Shown: positions 33,850-45,700 of the stretch, piece by piece
Position numbering within the stretch: the first letter of the stretch is position 1
Layout of the letters: each line of letters opens with the position of its first letter
NCBI GenBank assembly: GCA_029844215.1
Contig: CM056728.1
Coordinates: 5,048,001-5,112,000 of the forward strand
Length of the DNA stretch: 64,000 nt
Reading direction: 5' to 3'
Origin: Przewalskia tangutica
Taxonomy: Eukaryota; Streptophyta; Magnoliopsida; Solanales; Solanaceae
The notes under the pieces: generated by a model
The model's database searches: none
Told to the model about the DNA's origin: nothing
Seen by the model: the letters and a program-made list of their open reading frames with translations, nothing else
Translations under genes and position numbers: made by a program

Positions 33850-36800
33850 CACACCCTCAGTAGGCTGGACGTTGAGACTGGATCTGAAGTCAAGAAATAA
33901 CTGTCTGGGAAGTCCTTTGGTAAATATATTTGCATACTGATAAGATGATAGAACATGTAACACTCTGACATGGCCTAGCGCAACTTTCTCACGAACGAAG
34001 TGCAAGTCTATCTCAATGTACTTGTTCGCTGATGTTGAATCGGATTGTGAGAAAGATAGATGTCAGAGATGTTATCACAGTACACAATAGATGTCTGACG
34101 CAAAGGACACTGAAGCTCTAACAGTAAATTTATGAGCCAACAAATCTCAGCTACCACATTTGCAACGCTCAGATCACTCGACATTGGAGCGAACGATAGG
34201 GTAGTCCGCCGCCGCGCACCAAGAAATCGATTATCCCCTAAAAACACAAAAGCCAGGTGGAGAGTCGCAGTCCGACACCCCGCCTAATCTGATCTCAGAT
34301 ATGAGAGCAACTTGTTTGGTGCAGGGGGGTATAGGTGCAAACCATAATCAAGTGTGTCATTAATGTATCGGATGATACGCTTAAGGGCAGTGAAATGAGA
34401 CTCTCTGGGGGCATGCATAAATAGGCATACCTGCTGAACAGCATAAGCAATGTCCGCCTCAGAATGCGAGATATCAAGCGCACCTGCAAGGCTCCTATAC
34501 AGAGTAGGATCGGGGACTGGAGCACCATCCATAGCACTGAGCTTAGATTTTAAATCAACTGGAGTAGGTGAAACTTTGCATCAAGCTTGCCCATGGCAAT
34601 GCTCAAAATTGTGCGAATGGTAGTCGGTTTGACAATCGGACTGAAGGTCTCACCACAATCAATGCCCTCCTGCTGATTTGTGTCATTAGCCACAAGTCGT
34701 GCCTTATACCTCTGAAGATCTCCACTGTCTCTGAATTTGTGACGAAATAGCCACATGCACGGATCACATTCACCCCCTCAGGTCTAGGTACTATATCTCA
34801 TGTGTGCTGTTTAGTTAAAGTATTGAATTCCTCATACATAACCGCATTTCAGTTAAGGTCTTGTTTAGCCAATTTAGGGTTCTTGAAAATTGGAGAAATG
34901 GTTTGGGCAGACAAGTTAAATTGGACTTTGGGTTTGAAGATTCCATGCTTGGCACGAGTTTCCATTTGGTGAGTGGGAACAGTGGGAGGCTGTGTCGGTC
35001 GAGTAGGAAGAGCCGAGACTAGGGGTGTTATCGGTCCGGTCCGGTCCGGGTATTGGCAAATTCGAACTGGACCGATAAGCTTATCGGTCCTGGACTGGGA
35101 GCAAACCGATAAGGTTTCGGTCCTAAGACGAGATCGGGTCCCGGACCAAAACCTTATCGGTCCGATTCTCGGTCCGGTTCCGGGTTCGAGGCCTATTTTA
35201 TTTTTTAAAATTGAATTTTTAATACTGAAATTGACATTCTCGGACACATTACCACGAAATCTGTACGTTGAAATCTATTGTATATCGCGAGATATATTTG
35301 AAAAAGGGAAAAACGTAACGATTTGGGGGGAAATTCAAATTGAGTGGGAAAAAAGACGTTTTTTAGAAAATTGGCTTGGTCAAACCGCCTATCCGTATCG
35401 AAAAAATACGCGAAATTAATTTGTTTTTAGGTAAAACGGACGTCTGAGCGCAAAGTTATGACCATCTAAAGTTTCATCAATTTACAACTACTTTCCTCCC
35501 TATATTTTATGTCAATGCTTCACATTAAAACATAAAGATTACATCACATATATTCTTAAAACATGTAAAATAGTCCAACATAGGGAATATTACAATTAAA
35601 TATAATTAGGGTGACGTGGTGGGGTCGGGGTGGGGGTTACGGTATTTTACCGTTATCGGTCCGCCTTATTGGTCGAGTAATTTTTGGTACTCAGATCCGA
35701 TCGTTAAAGTTTCGTCCGGTTTACTGGCCCCGGTTCTCGGCATTACGGGTATTCGACCGCCAATGTTCTAGCCGAGACTGAGGGATTGGTTGGATATGGA
35801 GAAGAAGAGGGTGACGCCGTCGGAGGTGCCGCGGCGCCGTGATCGCGGCCACGACGCCGAGGACCGACCTCTCTAAAGTTTTCAGCCGCGCGCCATCATC
35901 GCCACGACGGCCGACAAGAAATCAAGACTCTCCTCGCAGGAGTTTTGGCGCCGCGGCGCTGATGCTGAAGAAGAACCCCTGGGCAGAGAAGGTGATTTTG
36001 TGATAGTGCTATGATCTAGTTGGCTAAGAATGATGGGATTTATGGCATGCTCGTCAAGAAAAGAGTAATTCGGTTTTTGAAACTTTTTAAGATTCGAAAA
36101 CGGGAATGTGGTCTCGTCGAATGTGACGTGATGAGATATGTGAATTTGACGAGTGGACAAGTCATAGCATAGGTAGACACATGGAGTGGATCGAGGAGCT
36201 AGCTTGTGAGGAGCAGTAGAGGCCAGGTTAGGATAACATAGACAACCAAATATCCGCAGGTGATCATAGGATGAGACTCTATGATAGAGAATTTTGGTAG
36301 GGGTCATATTGTGAAGGGTGCTAGTGGGGAGAATATTTAGAATGTATTCTGACATTTTAGCAGCATATACCCAGAAGGATGGAGGGAGAGAGACATGAAT
36401 CAATAGAGTGTGAATCATGTTGTTTATAGTGCGGATGATTCTTTCAGCTTTACCATTTTGTGGGGAGGTGTGAGGGCAGGAGAAGCGAAAAACCATGATA
36501 AAACCGGTGAAACATAGAGTTATTGAATTCACGACCATTATCGCACTGAAATGATTTGATACCTTTATCAAATTGCATTTGGATGAACTGTCAAAACTCA
36601 AGAAATTTGGTAAACACTTTCGATTTATATTTGAGAGGATACAGCCAAACATAGTGGGAAAAATCATCTAGCAAGACAAGATAATATTTATGACCGAGAG
36701 AACTAACAATATGTGATATCTATAAATCGACATATATAATATCAAATGGTGCAAAGGTAACACTAGTAGATGATTTAAACGGAAGACGTGTATGTTTGCC

Positions 36801-38349
36801 TAAAGAACAGGAAACACAGTTTTGGGCAAGTTTCCCATTATTACAAGTAATGAAATTATTGCCTCTAAGAAAATTAAAAATTGGGGCTCCTGGATGACCA
36901 AGCCTATTATGCCATGTTGATGAAAAAATGGTCGCTAGAGAGATGGGAGAGCAAGATCTGACAGTGGAGGTGAGAGTGAAAGGATAGAGATCCTCCGTGC
37001 TATTGCATCTCGTAAGAGGTGTCCCCGTATGAAGATCTTTCACAGTGAAACCATAAGGGTCAAAGTCAACAGAGACATAATTATTACGAGTAAATTTGCG
37101 GATAGAGATTAGGTTTTTAATTATATGTGGGGCATATAAGGTATTTTTAAGGGGGAATGAATGAGGAGGTGGTGTGTATGATGTACCATAACCCTTTATT
37201 GGAATGCGGTGGCCACACCAACTGTAATAAATTGAGGATGCTTTAAATCAAACAGTTTGGGAATATTACCTGCAGACCGGGTGAGGTGAGATGTGGCTCC
37301 GGAGTCCATGTACCAGTTATTGTCAGGCTGTTGCATATTAAGGTTGCTGACGGCCTGACCCAACTCAGCCGTGTCTGCCGATGAGTTACCGAACCGCGGT
37401 ACGTAGCGGGCTTGTTGGGTATCGACTTGCCGAGGGGCTGGAGCAGGCCCAACAACCCGTGATGAGAATACCGCCGGGCGGTCAGCTGCATCGAATTGCG
37501 GCGCGGGCGCGACAGATCGACATCGCTGGGCGCCGCGCGATGTATCGCTTATGCGGGCCCTGTTGTTGTTGCTGTTGATTCTGTTGTCCGCGACCCTTGC
37601 CACGACCACGACCTCCTCTGCCGCCACAGCCCTTGCCACCGCGTCCCTGCTACGGTTGAGAATTTTCTGGCGGCGTTGGATCTTGGGGGCGTGTTTCGAT
37701 AGCTAACGTCTTCTGATTGTGCTCATCTTGCTTAGCACATCGAGTCTCTTCGAGCAACAACTGCGAGTGAGCTTTGTTAAAACTGGGTAACGAATCTGTC
37801 TGTTGAATTATGGTGGCTAACATATCATAGTCTCCTTTGGGAAGACCTGCAATCAATTGAAACACCATTTTAGTGTCCGGGACAGGCGTGTCGACGTTGG
37901 AGAGTTGATTCGCCAGTAGTTTCAACTGTCTATAGTACTCAGTCATGTTGGAGAAATTTTCAAAACGTGTATTGTTAAATTGTTCCTCCAAATACACCGC
38001 ACGAGTGTGCTTGTTCCATAAATCACGGGCTGTGGCACCAGATTTCATGATAGTAAGAAGAAGATCCTGAGAAATACTACCATAAATCCACTGTTTGACG
38101 TCGGCGTCTAGAAGACGCCAAGTAGAATCATCAACCTCCGGAGGGCGCGGAATAGTGATCAAGCATGTTATAGAGACATGCATGATTACGAAGTAGTTCA
38201 ACCCAAGAAGAATACTGACTGTTTTCTTGATCAAGAAGAATGGAAATAGAATTCTTGATGTTGGTAACAGTTAGGGCGGGATGAAAATAGGATGACGACG
38301 TGGTGGTGGAATTTGTGGAGGTGGAGACGTCAGATTCCTGAGTATCCAT
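33850..38349 (-). pseudogene. gag-pol of Copia element 2, with internal RT deletion
   Basis: The gag ATG is at 38349 (MDTQESDVSTS). Gag (38234-37650) has the UBN2-like MTEYYRQLKLLANQLSNVD. A Gly/Arg/Gln-rich part then leads to the protease NNWYMDSGATSHLTRS (near 37290). GAG-pre-integrase (37043-36720) has WHNRLGHPG and CVSCSLGKHTRLPF. Integrase (36667-35882) has CPHTSPQNGKAERIIRTINN, with the earlier core poorly preserved. RT is represented only by RYKARLVANDTNQQEGIDC (34756-34550), followed directly by DGAPVPDPTLYRSLAGAL (34532), so the palm region with the YVDD box is gone. RNase H remnants end at about 33990. Confidence 0.88.
35020..35770. mobile_element. hAT-type MITE with perfect 8-bp TSD, nested in Copia element 2
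   Basis: GCCGAGAC at 35012-35019 and 35771-35778 is a perfect 8-bp duplication. The ends are TAGGGGTGTTATCGG on the left and, reverse-complemented, TAGAACATTGGCGG on the right, a weakly conserved hAT-like inverted repeat. The left subterminal part repeats GGTCCGGTCCGG and ATCGGTCC; the right part repeats GTTATCGGTCCG-like motifs. No transposase; 751 bp. Confidence 0.85.
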
Positions 38350-38473
38350 AGAGAAGAGAGGAATAAAGAAGAAACCTAAGAATTTCTGTGGGTAGCGCCG
38401 CGGCTGAGATCCGAGAGAGAGGGGGGTCTCGGCGGCGTGAAAGAGAAAGAGGAGAAAGAAATTCTAGGATTTT

Positions 38474-38487
38474 GGCTCTTGATACCA
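38474..38487 (-). other. Primer-binding site of Copia element 2
   Basis: On minus, TGGTATCAAGAGCC directly after the LTR end, an initiator tRNA-Met-type primer site. Confidence 0.88.
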
Positions 38488-38692
38488 TGTAAGATGATAT
38501 TAATCTCCCTTGAGGAGTCTTTCTCATTAATATCAATATATATAGTGTACAATATTCATCTCTTATACAAGAGGAATTCTAGTCCTAATTACAAGAAGAA
38601 TCCTAGTCTTACCATAATTATATTTACACAATATATGAAATATATTCTAATTATGGGTAGGGATACAATATTGACAACTATACATGTTTACA
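38488..38692 (-). repeat. 5' LTR of Copia element 2
   Basis: 205 bp, near copy of 33646-33849. It starts TGTAAGATG and ends TTTACA on plus. Confidence 0.9.
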
Positions 38693-39257
38693 TATATCAG
38701 TGTATGCCCCTTGTATATAAATGTATATCTTCCATGTTGGATCATGTATATACATTTATATCCATAAAAATTTGCATATGATAAACGAGAAATGGACATA
38801 CGTGATGTTTTTCATATTGATTTTAGATCTGGATTTAACTACGAACCGATCAAAATTACCTCTAATATTTCTTAATTCTTATATATAACGTTGTCTATGT
38901 GTTTTTAACTATTCCAACTACATCCACTCCAAAAATAAAAAAATTGATCCAAGTTTAATTATGATTTCAAGATTGGGTTTTTGGTAAATTTTGCTACTAA
39001 TAAATTGAGAGAATTTTTGTGATAGTAGTGGAGAAATTTGGTGATTTCAGAGGTAATGGAAGAATGGAGTATTAAAGGAACCATTATAGTTGATGGTGAA
39101 TGCATAAATCGTGCAATATTGTTAAAAATAAGGTTTAGCAATATTAAAACTACAAGAATTTTTGAATTCCAACACATGACTTGTTAAAGTTTTCTAATAC
39201 AACGCTTATGCGGGAACTATTCCATATTTTACTTTTATAAGATCTAGGACTTATTTG
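38693..39257. other. AT-rich sequence between two Copia copies, nothing recognised
   Basis: 565 bp without recognisable gene or repeat end. Confidence 0.4.
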
Positions 39258-39707
39258 TGTAAGATGATATTAATCTCCCTTAGGGAGTCTTCTCATTAAT
39301 ATCAAAGTATATATAGTGTACAATATTCATCTCTTATACAATAGGAATGTTAAACCTAATCACAAGAGGAATCCTAGTCTTACCATAATTATATTTACAC
39401 AATATATAAAATATATTCTAATTATGGGGTAGGGATGACTAATTGACGATATACACGTTTACACACCCCCTCAGTCGGAGCGGGAGGAGGCCGGACGCTG
39501 AGATTGCATCTGAAGTCAAGAAATAAATGTCTGAAAAGTCCTTGGTAAATATGTCTGCATACTGATAGGATGATGTAACATGTAACACTCTGACATGGCC
39601 TAGCGCAACTTTCTCACGAACGAAGTGTAGGTCTATCTCAATGTGCTTGGTTCGCTGATGTTGAACCAGATTATGAGAAAGATAGATGGCAGAGATGTTA
39701 TCACAGT
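39258..39707 (-). mobile_element. Copia fragment of the same family as element 2 (LTR plus RNase H end)
   Basis: LTR 39258-39463 is followed by the end of pol on minus. The frame contains CDNISAIYLSHNLVQHQRTK and HIEIDLHFVREKVALGH, the RNase H C-terminal signature. The fragment stops abruptly after GTTATCACAGTG near 39707, where Gypsy RT on the plus strand begins. Confidence 0.88.
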
Positions 39708-42160
39708 GAGGATGAAGGAAGGAGAATAACACAAGACTGCCTTTAGGACTCACCATGGGTTATGGGAATTCAAGGTGATGCCTTTTGGTTTGACAAATAC
39801 ACCAGTTACCTTTCAGTCATTGATGAATCAAGTATTCAAGGAACATCTAAGAAAATTTATCTTAGTGTTCTTTGATGACATACTGATTTAAAGCAAAAAC
39901 ATGGAAGAACATTTGACACACTTAGAAGTTGTTTTGATGTTATTACAGAAGAACCAACTTTTTGTAAAGCTGAGTAAGTGTGAATTTGGAACATCCCAAG
40001 TAGAGTATCTGGGACATATTATCAGTGACAGAGGAGTGAGTACTGATCCAGGGAAGGTGAGTGTTATGCTGGAATGGAAGTCTCCTAAAAATATTAAAGA
40101 ACTCAGAGGATTTTTAGGGCTGACAGGGTACTATAGAAAATTTGTCAAAAATTATGCACAATTGAGCAAACCACTGACCAGCTTACTTAAAAAGGGAGCA
40201 TTATTGTGGAATCAGGAGACTAAGACAGCATTCTTGCAGCTAAAAGGGGTCATGTCCAGTACCCCTGTATTATCCCTGCCTGATTTTACCAAAACTTTTG
40301 TAGTAGAGGTGGATGCTTGCAGTACTGGTATTGGAGCTGTATTGATGCAAGAAAAAAGACCAATAGCCTATCTGAGTCAGACTTTAAGCCAGAGACGCTA
40401 AGGATTATCAACCTATGAAAAAGAGTTGATAGCACTACTACAAGCTGTGGACAGATAGAGACACTACTTGCACCCCAGTCATTTTGTTATCAAAACTGAT
40501 CACTTCAGTTTAAAATTCCTACAGGATCAAAATATCACTACCTCACTACAGCACAAAGGACTTACTAAATTAATAGGGTTAAGTTTTGAAATTCAATACA
40601 AGAAGGGAGTAGAGAATGTTGTGGCTGATGTATTATCCAGGAGACCAGGTGAACCTGCAGAAGCTAAACTAGCTGCAATAACTACTCACATACAACCTAA
40701 GTGGATTGAAGAAATTGTGGACAGTTATAAGGGAGATGCAAAAGTGTTACAAGCCATGACTATTTTGAGTCTCAATCAAGAGGGAGAACCTGCAGTAGTC
40801 CTTAAGCAAGGGGTACTGAGATACAAAGACAGAGCTTGGGTAGGAAAACATGGATCTCTAAGACAACAACTCATCTTACAAGTGCATAATTCTGGACTGA
40901 GAGGACATTCTGTAGCATGGGCTATATACCAGAGGCTTAAGGCCATTTTCTATTGACCTGGAATGATGGAACATGTCAAGAATCTGGTGCAGGCTTGTGA
41001 AGTTTGCCAGAGATGTAAAGTTGAACATGTAGCATATCCCGGATTACTTCAACCCTTGCCAATTCCAGAAAGGACATGGGAACACATTTCCATGGTTTTT
41101 ATTGAGGGTCTGCCTAAGTCTGAAGGGAAGGAAACTATACTAGTAGTTGTGGACAAATACAACAAATATGCACATTTCATTAGCATTGCTCATCCTTTTA
41201 CTGCAGTACAAATAACCAGGATCTTCCTTAACAACATCTACAAGCTACATGACATACCTAAGAACATAGTATCAGACAGGGAAAAAGTGTTTGTCAGCAA
41301 CTTCTAGAGGGAATTGTTCAAGCTGCTGCAAGTTCAGTTATGCCATAGTACAGCTTACCACCCTCAAACTGATGGACAAACTGAGAGGTTTAATAGGTGC
41401 CTGGAAAATTATTTGAGATGCATGACCAGCCATAAACCTCAACATTGGCACAAATGGCTGTCACAAGCTGAGTTCTGGTATAACAGCAATTACCACACCT
41501 CCCTAAAGATGAGCCCTTTCAAAGTCTTGTATGGATATGATCCTCCACAACTAACCTTTGAACTCATATCTCAATCAAAAGTAGAAACTGTGGACCAAAT
41601 GCTAAAAGAGAGGCAGCTGATGGCTAAAGTGTTGAAGGAAAACTTGATGAAGGCACAAAACAGAATGAAGATCAATGCTGACAGAAAAAGGACTGAAAGA
41701 GAGTTCAATGTAGGAGATTGGGTGTTCCTAAAATTACAACCCTAAAGGCAAACCTCAGTAGCTATCAGGAAAAGCCTCAAGCTAGCTTCTAAATACTATG
41801 GGCCTTATCAGGTTGTCCAAAATGTGGGATCACTGGCTTATAAATTGGCACTACCAGCCACTGCCAAGATACATCCGATTTTTCACATATCTCAACTCAA
41901 GAAAAGGGTGGGGGATCACATCACTACCACTGTGGATCCTCCCTTATGCTCCTCAGAGGGACAACCATTAGTGGAGCCTGTAGCAGTGTTAGACAGGAGG
42001 ATGATCAAGAAGGGAAACAAGGCTACAACTCAGATTTTAGTTCAATGGGCCAATTTACTACCCGAAGAAGCTACTTGGGAAGATTACAGTTCATCAAGTC
42101 ACAGTTTTCTGAAATTGCTGAATTTTGAAGGCATTAAGCACATTTTCAAGGAGAGTGGAA
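39708..42160 (+). pseudogene. pol of truncated Gypsy element: RT, RNase H, integrase, chromodomain
   Basis: RT starts at RMKEG, then KTAFRTHHGLWEFKVMPFGL and FFDDIL (about 39866). RNase H has EVDACSTGIGAVLMQ, DHFSLKFLQDQ and VADVLSRR. The integrase zinc region has HVKNLVQACEVCQRCK, and the core has VVVDKYNKYAHF, VSDREKVF and TERFNRCLENYL (D, D, E). A GPY-like segment KYYGPYQVV is followed by HPIFHISQLKK and the chromodomain LVQWANLLPEEATWEDY. In-frame stops occur near 39720, 39888, 40399, 40456, 40954, 41305 and 41743, several at normally conserved Trp codons (WPG, FW), which fits C-to-T decay. Frame is otherwise well kept. Confidence 0.92.
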
Positions 42161-42377
42161 TGTCACAATTGTATTTTGTGACTAGGATTATTAGTTGTCA
42201 CTTTAGTCCCTTAAGTTTACTTTGGTATTGTTTAATAATTACAACTCTAGTCCTTAGCTATAAATATGACAATGTAACGGCCATTCTGGATTATTCATAA
42301 ATATATTATCTCTTTACTCTCTCTCTTTTCCCCTCTTCCCCGTCGACTCCATCGTAACAGACCTCCAATCTGTTACA
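42161..42377 (+). repeat. 3' LTR of truncated Gypsy element
   Basis: 217 bp, TGTCACAATT...TGTTACA, with a TATA-like CTATAAATATG near 42259 and a CT-rich leader. Confidence 0.8.
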
Positions 42378-42790
42378 TCTATACTGAGACAATGTATGTA
42401 TAGTCCAAGACTAATAATTATAAGCAGAATATATGGACAAAGAATTGAATCTTTTTATGATAAAGTAAAATATCAGTTGTTTAGTGTCGCTTCTTCGGGA
42501 CACACTCATTGACAAGAAAAAGTATGTCTTAAAGTGTTGATGACGATACTGAAGGCACGTTAATCCAACTGATTAATTAATTATTTATAACCTACTATAG
42601 TTTTATTGCCAAATAAGCTAGGGTTGACGTTTTCCCAAAATTGATTGATAAAGCTAAAATACTATTGATGGACTTCATGTGAAGCGCACATAGTGAGGCA
42701 AAGCGCTTTAACATGTTTTGTGCCTTAAGCACGCCTTTGACAACACTGTACTGAGAGTGATTTTTTATCCATATTTTTCTGAATTGATAG
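42378..42790. other. Sequence upstream of first visible TAF15b exon; no exon found
   Basis: 413 bp without coding signal. The last 25 bases (TTTTTATCC...GATAG) look like a pyrimidine tract and 3' splice site. Confidence 0.5.
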
Positions 42791-45700
42791 TTGGCGGTGG
42801 TGGTGGATATCAAGGAGGAGATCGAGTAGGCCGTGGGGGAGGAAGTGGGAGGGATGGTGATTGGCGTTGCCCTAATCCGAGGTAAGATTTTCAGTATCCT
42901 TCTTGACAGTTTTAAAGTTTCTGCTTATTACCTGTTCAACCATTTAAATTTGAGTTTTTTGGGGTAATAATTATGAAATTGTTTTTTTATTCCTGATCAA
43001 CAATTTGTTTTGATTTATTAGTTGGAGTATATGGAGGTGGATGTTCCAAAAAGTTAATACATTTAGCTAAGTTGTTATAGTTAAACTACTAACTTTAGTA
43101 TTCAATAGTTTTTTTTAGAGAGCTTTTGTACTCAATTGTAAAATTCCCTTGTTAAAAGGTATGATTAACAAAGGGATATTTGAACCTAGGGTTTGATTAG
43201 TTTATCAACATTGGAAGTGAAGCCGCTTCTTGTCTTTAGGCAGATACATTCAATCAAACGGATAATAGTTAATCAAACCCTATGGAGTTCTCAATTTCTG
43301 TGGAGTTTAGCTGGATAGTTAACCTCACAATTGAATCCAGCATGATATATTCTCAATTTCTATGGAGTTCTGTGAAGTATCAGTATGAAAGTTATATTCT
43401 TCTGGGTTTAATTACCTAATATCTCATTTAAACTATGGAATTATACCTATTTTAGTTTCCTGTCTAGTGTGTACTAATTCTGGCATATCTGGGTGTAGTT
43501 GTGGAAACTTGAACTTTGCTCGAAGAGTCGAGTGTAATAAATGTGGTGAACCTTTGCCTGGGGGTAATGATGATCGTGGTGGAAGAGGTGGTAGCGGTTA
43601 CAGTAGAGGTGTGAATGATGGGGGATATGCAAATAATCGAGGGGGAAGAGAGAATAATTATGATAGAGGGAGTGGAGGAAGCAATAGACATGGCTTGTAT
43701 TCTGGTAATCAGGGAAGAGGTGATGGTGGTTTTGGTCATGGTCCTCAAGTAGCTCGTCCATCTTATAGAAGCCCTGATAGCAATTATCCACCACCGTCCA
43801 ACACTTACGGTGGAAACCCAGACTATGCCCCTGATGTAGTTCCTCCGCCTGCAAGTTACAGCGGTGGACCTGCATCATATCCTCCACATGCTAGCACTGG
43901 TGGCTATGGTGGGAATATACAATCTGATGCCTGTGGTAGTGGTGGTCTGGGTGGCCCACAAGAAGGATGTGATGGGGGATATGGCAGTGGTCCTCGAAAA
44001 GAAGTAGGTAGTTATGGCAGTGCTCATAGTGAGGCTCCAGTGAAGGTGAAGCAGTGTGATGAGCATTGTGGAGATTATTGTGACAACTCCAGAATATATA
44101 TCTCAAATTTGCCTCCTGATGTCACCATTGAAGAACTCCAAGAAGTTTTTGGAAGCATCGGACAAGTAAAGTTCTTTTGGTTATAGTTCCCGTTTCAGAT
44201 TCATTTTCCTGTTAGCAGTACATTATTTTTTTTTACTTCACAACTCCATACTGTTCACTGTGGTATTAGTACTTGGGAGCACGGAGATAACATGTCATTT
44301 ACTTAGTATTTTGATGTTTTGTCTCTTACTGATCATAGAAATATAGAAGTATTGTCTTGATCATCACAATGAAGTGATTGATTTTGTGACTAGCTGTTAT
44401 TCTATGCATTTGAATGATGCTTTCAAATTAATCTGTAGGTGGCGAGAATCAAGCAAAAACGAGGCTACAAGGACCAATGGTCGTGGAGCATAAAGTTATA
44501 CACAGATGAAAAAGGAAATAACAAAGGGGATGCAGTTTTATCATATGAAGATCCTTCTGCAGCGCACTCTGCTGGAGGCTTTTTTAATAGTAAAAAACTA
44601 TAGTAAAATGATTTCTTTTGACCTTATTTACTAAATGCCTTACCTGCTAACCATGAATATTTTCACCAGATTACGACTTCAAAGGTTATAAGATCAGTAT
44701 TGCAATGGCTGAGAAGTCTGCACCAAAGGCTCCTCCAGCATATGGTTCTGGGTAAGTCATATAGTGTTATCGTTTGTTCAATCTTCTTTTTTAGCTTATC
44801 TTCTTTCATTTCACATGACTTCCAGTTCTTGCTACTGTTCACCACTAAAGAATACAAAATCTTTTTACTTGTGCCTTGGCATGCATGCGGAGTTAAGATG
44901 TCTTTGATTAGATTATGGGAGTGTCTACTTGCTAGTTGGTACAGTTTGATGGTTTTGAAGTTGTCTCTACTTGGTGGAACAGCCAATAGCTCATTCTCCC
45001 CTCCCCTCCCCTCCCCTCCCCTCTCCCCTCCTTTTTTTGGGCTCTAGTATGAGTACCCTACCAGTGGTTGGGTTTTTGGACCATTATTGTAGAACACGGA
45101 TGCCTATGAGGACCCTAATATTTTCCAAGTTGAACAATTTGGTTTAGGTTTGACAAAGCAACTGCTGCATTATTTTTTGAAACAACAATCTTTTTTGTAT
45201 TTCATTCAAAATTTACGAGATTGAGCAATCATGGATGTCGTTCTTGCCGGTACTGATTGTCCTTTGGGTTACTTGCTGTGAAGTTTTCTAATTTAAGTTG
45301 CAAATATTATTTGCAAATTTTGACTGGGTGGTAACTAGTGATCTTGTAACGGCGAGTGAGATGTCTGGATGGATGCGCCAACCTACATTGGAATTTTTAG
45401 TGGAGATTCTTTAATGAAGTTCAGTTTATTTTTCTAACAGTGAAGTTCAATGCTAGTAAATTGATGTTTCTAATACTCTGCTAAGCGCAGGTTACACCAA
45501 TCTGGTACTAACTCCCGTTATTATATATCTCGCTTAAATTTTAATTTTTAATTTTTAATCTAATTTTCTAAAGATCCTTATAGGCCTGTGCCTTAGGCCT
45601 TTTCAATGGTATCAAAGCCATGGATTCAAAGAGTATATCCAGACAGTATTCAGAATTCATAATGAATATTTTAAAATCTTATAAACATAATATTAAGAAT

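Larger units (their letters stand above)
33646..38692 (-). mobile_element. Ty1/Copia element 2 (minus strand), RT-deleted, carries a hAT MITE
   Basis: LTRs of about 205 bp (33646-33849 and 38488-38692; TGTAAGAT to TTTACA on plus), PBS at 38474-38487, and gag-pol on the minus strand. Flanks TGTAT (33641-33645) and TATAT (38693-38697) agree at 4 of 5 bases, a plausible aged target duplication. The RT catalytic core is missing, so it cannot be autonomous. A 751-bp hAT MITE is nested at 35020-35770. Confidence 0.92.
39708..42377 (+). mobile_element. 5'-truncated Gypsy chromovirus with short 3' LTR
   Basis: Starts inside RT, runs through RNase H, integrase and a chromodomain, then a purine-rich AAGGAGAGTGGAA (42148-42160) and a 217-bp LTR (42161-42377; TGTCACAATT to TGTTACA). 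LTR length and protein character suggest a Reina-like chromovirus rather than the Tekay-like type at 2600 and 15224. The 5' half, including the 5' LTR and gag, is absent. Confidence 0.87.

Noticed and set aside
34849..35419. Frames rich in GPVRS/RTGPI on both strands
   Set aside because: They come from the GGTCCGG repeats of the hAT MITE and have no conserved domain.
43464..44106. Minus-strand frames rich in His/Tyr/Ser across the TAF15b exon
   Set aside because: Shadows of the Gly/Tyr-rich plus-strand exon, which has zinc-finger and RRM motifs.
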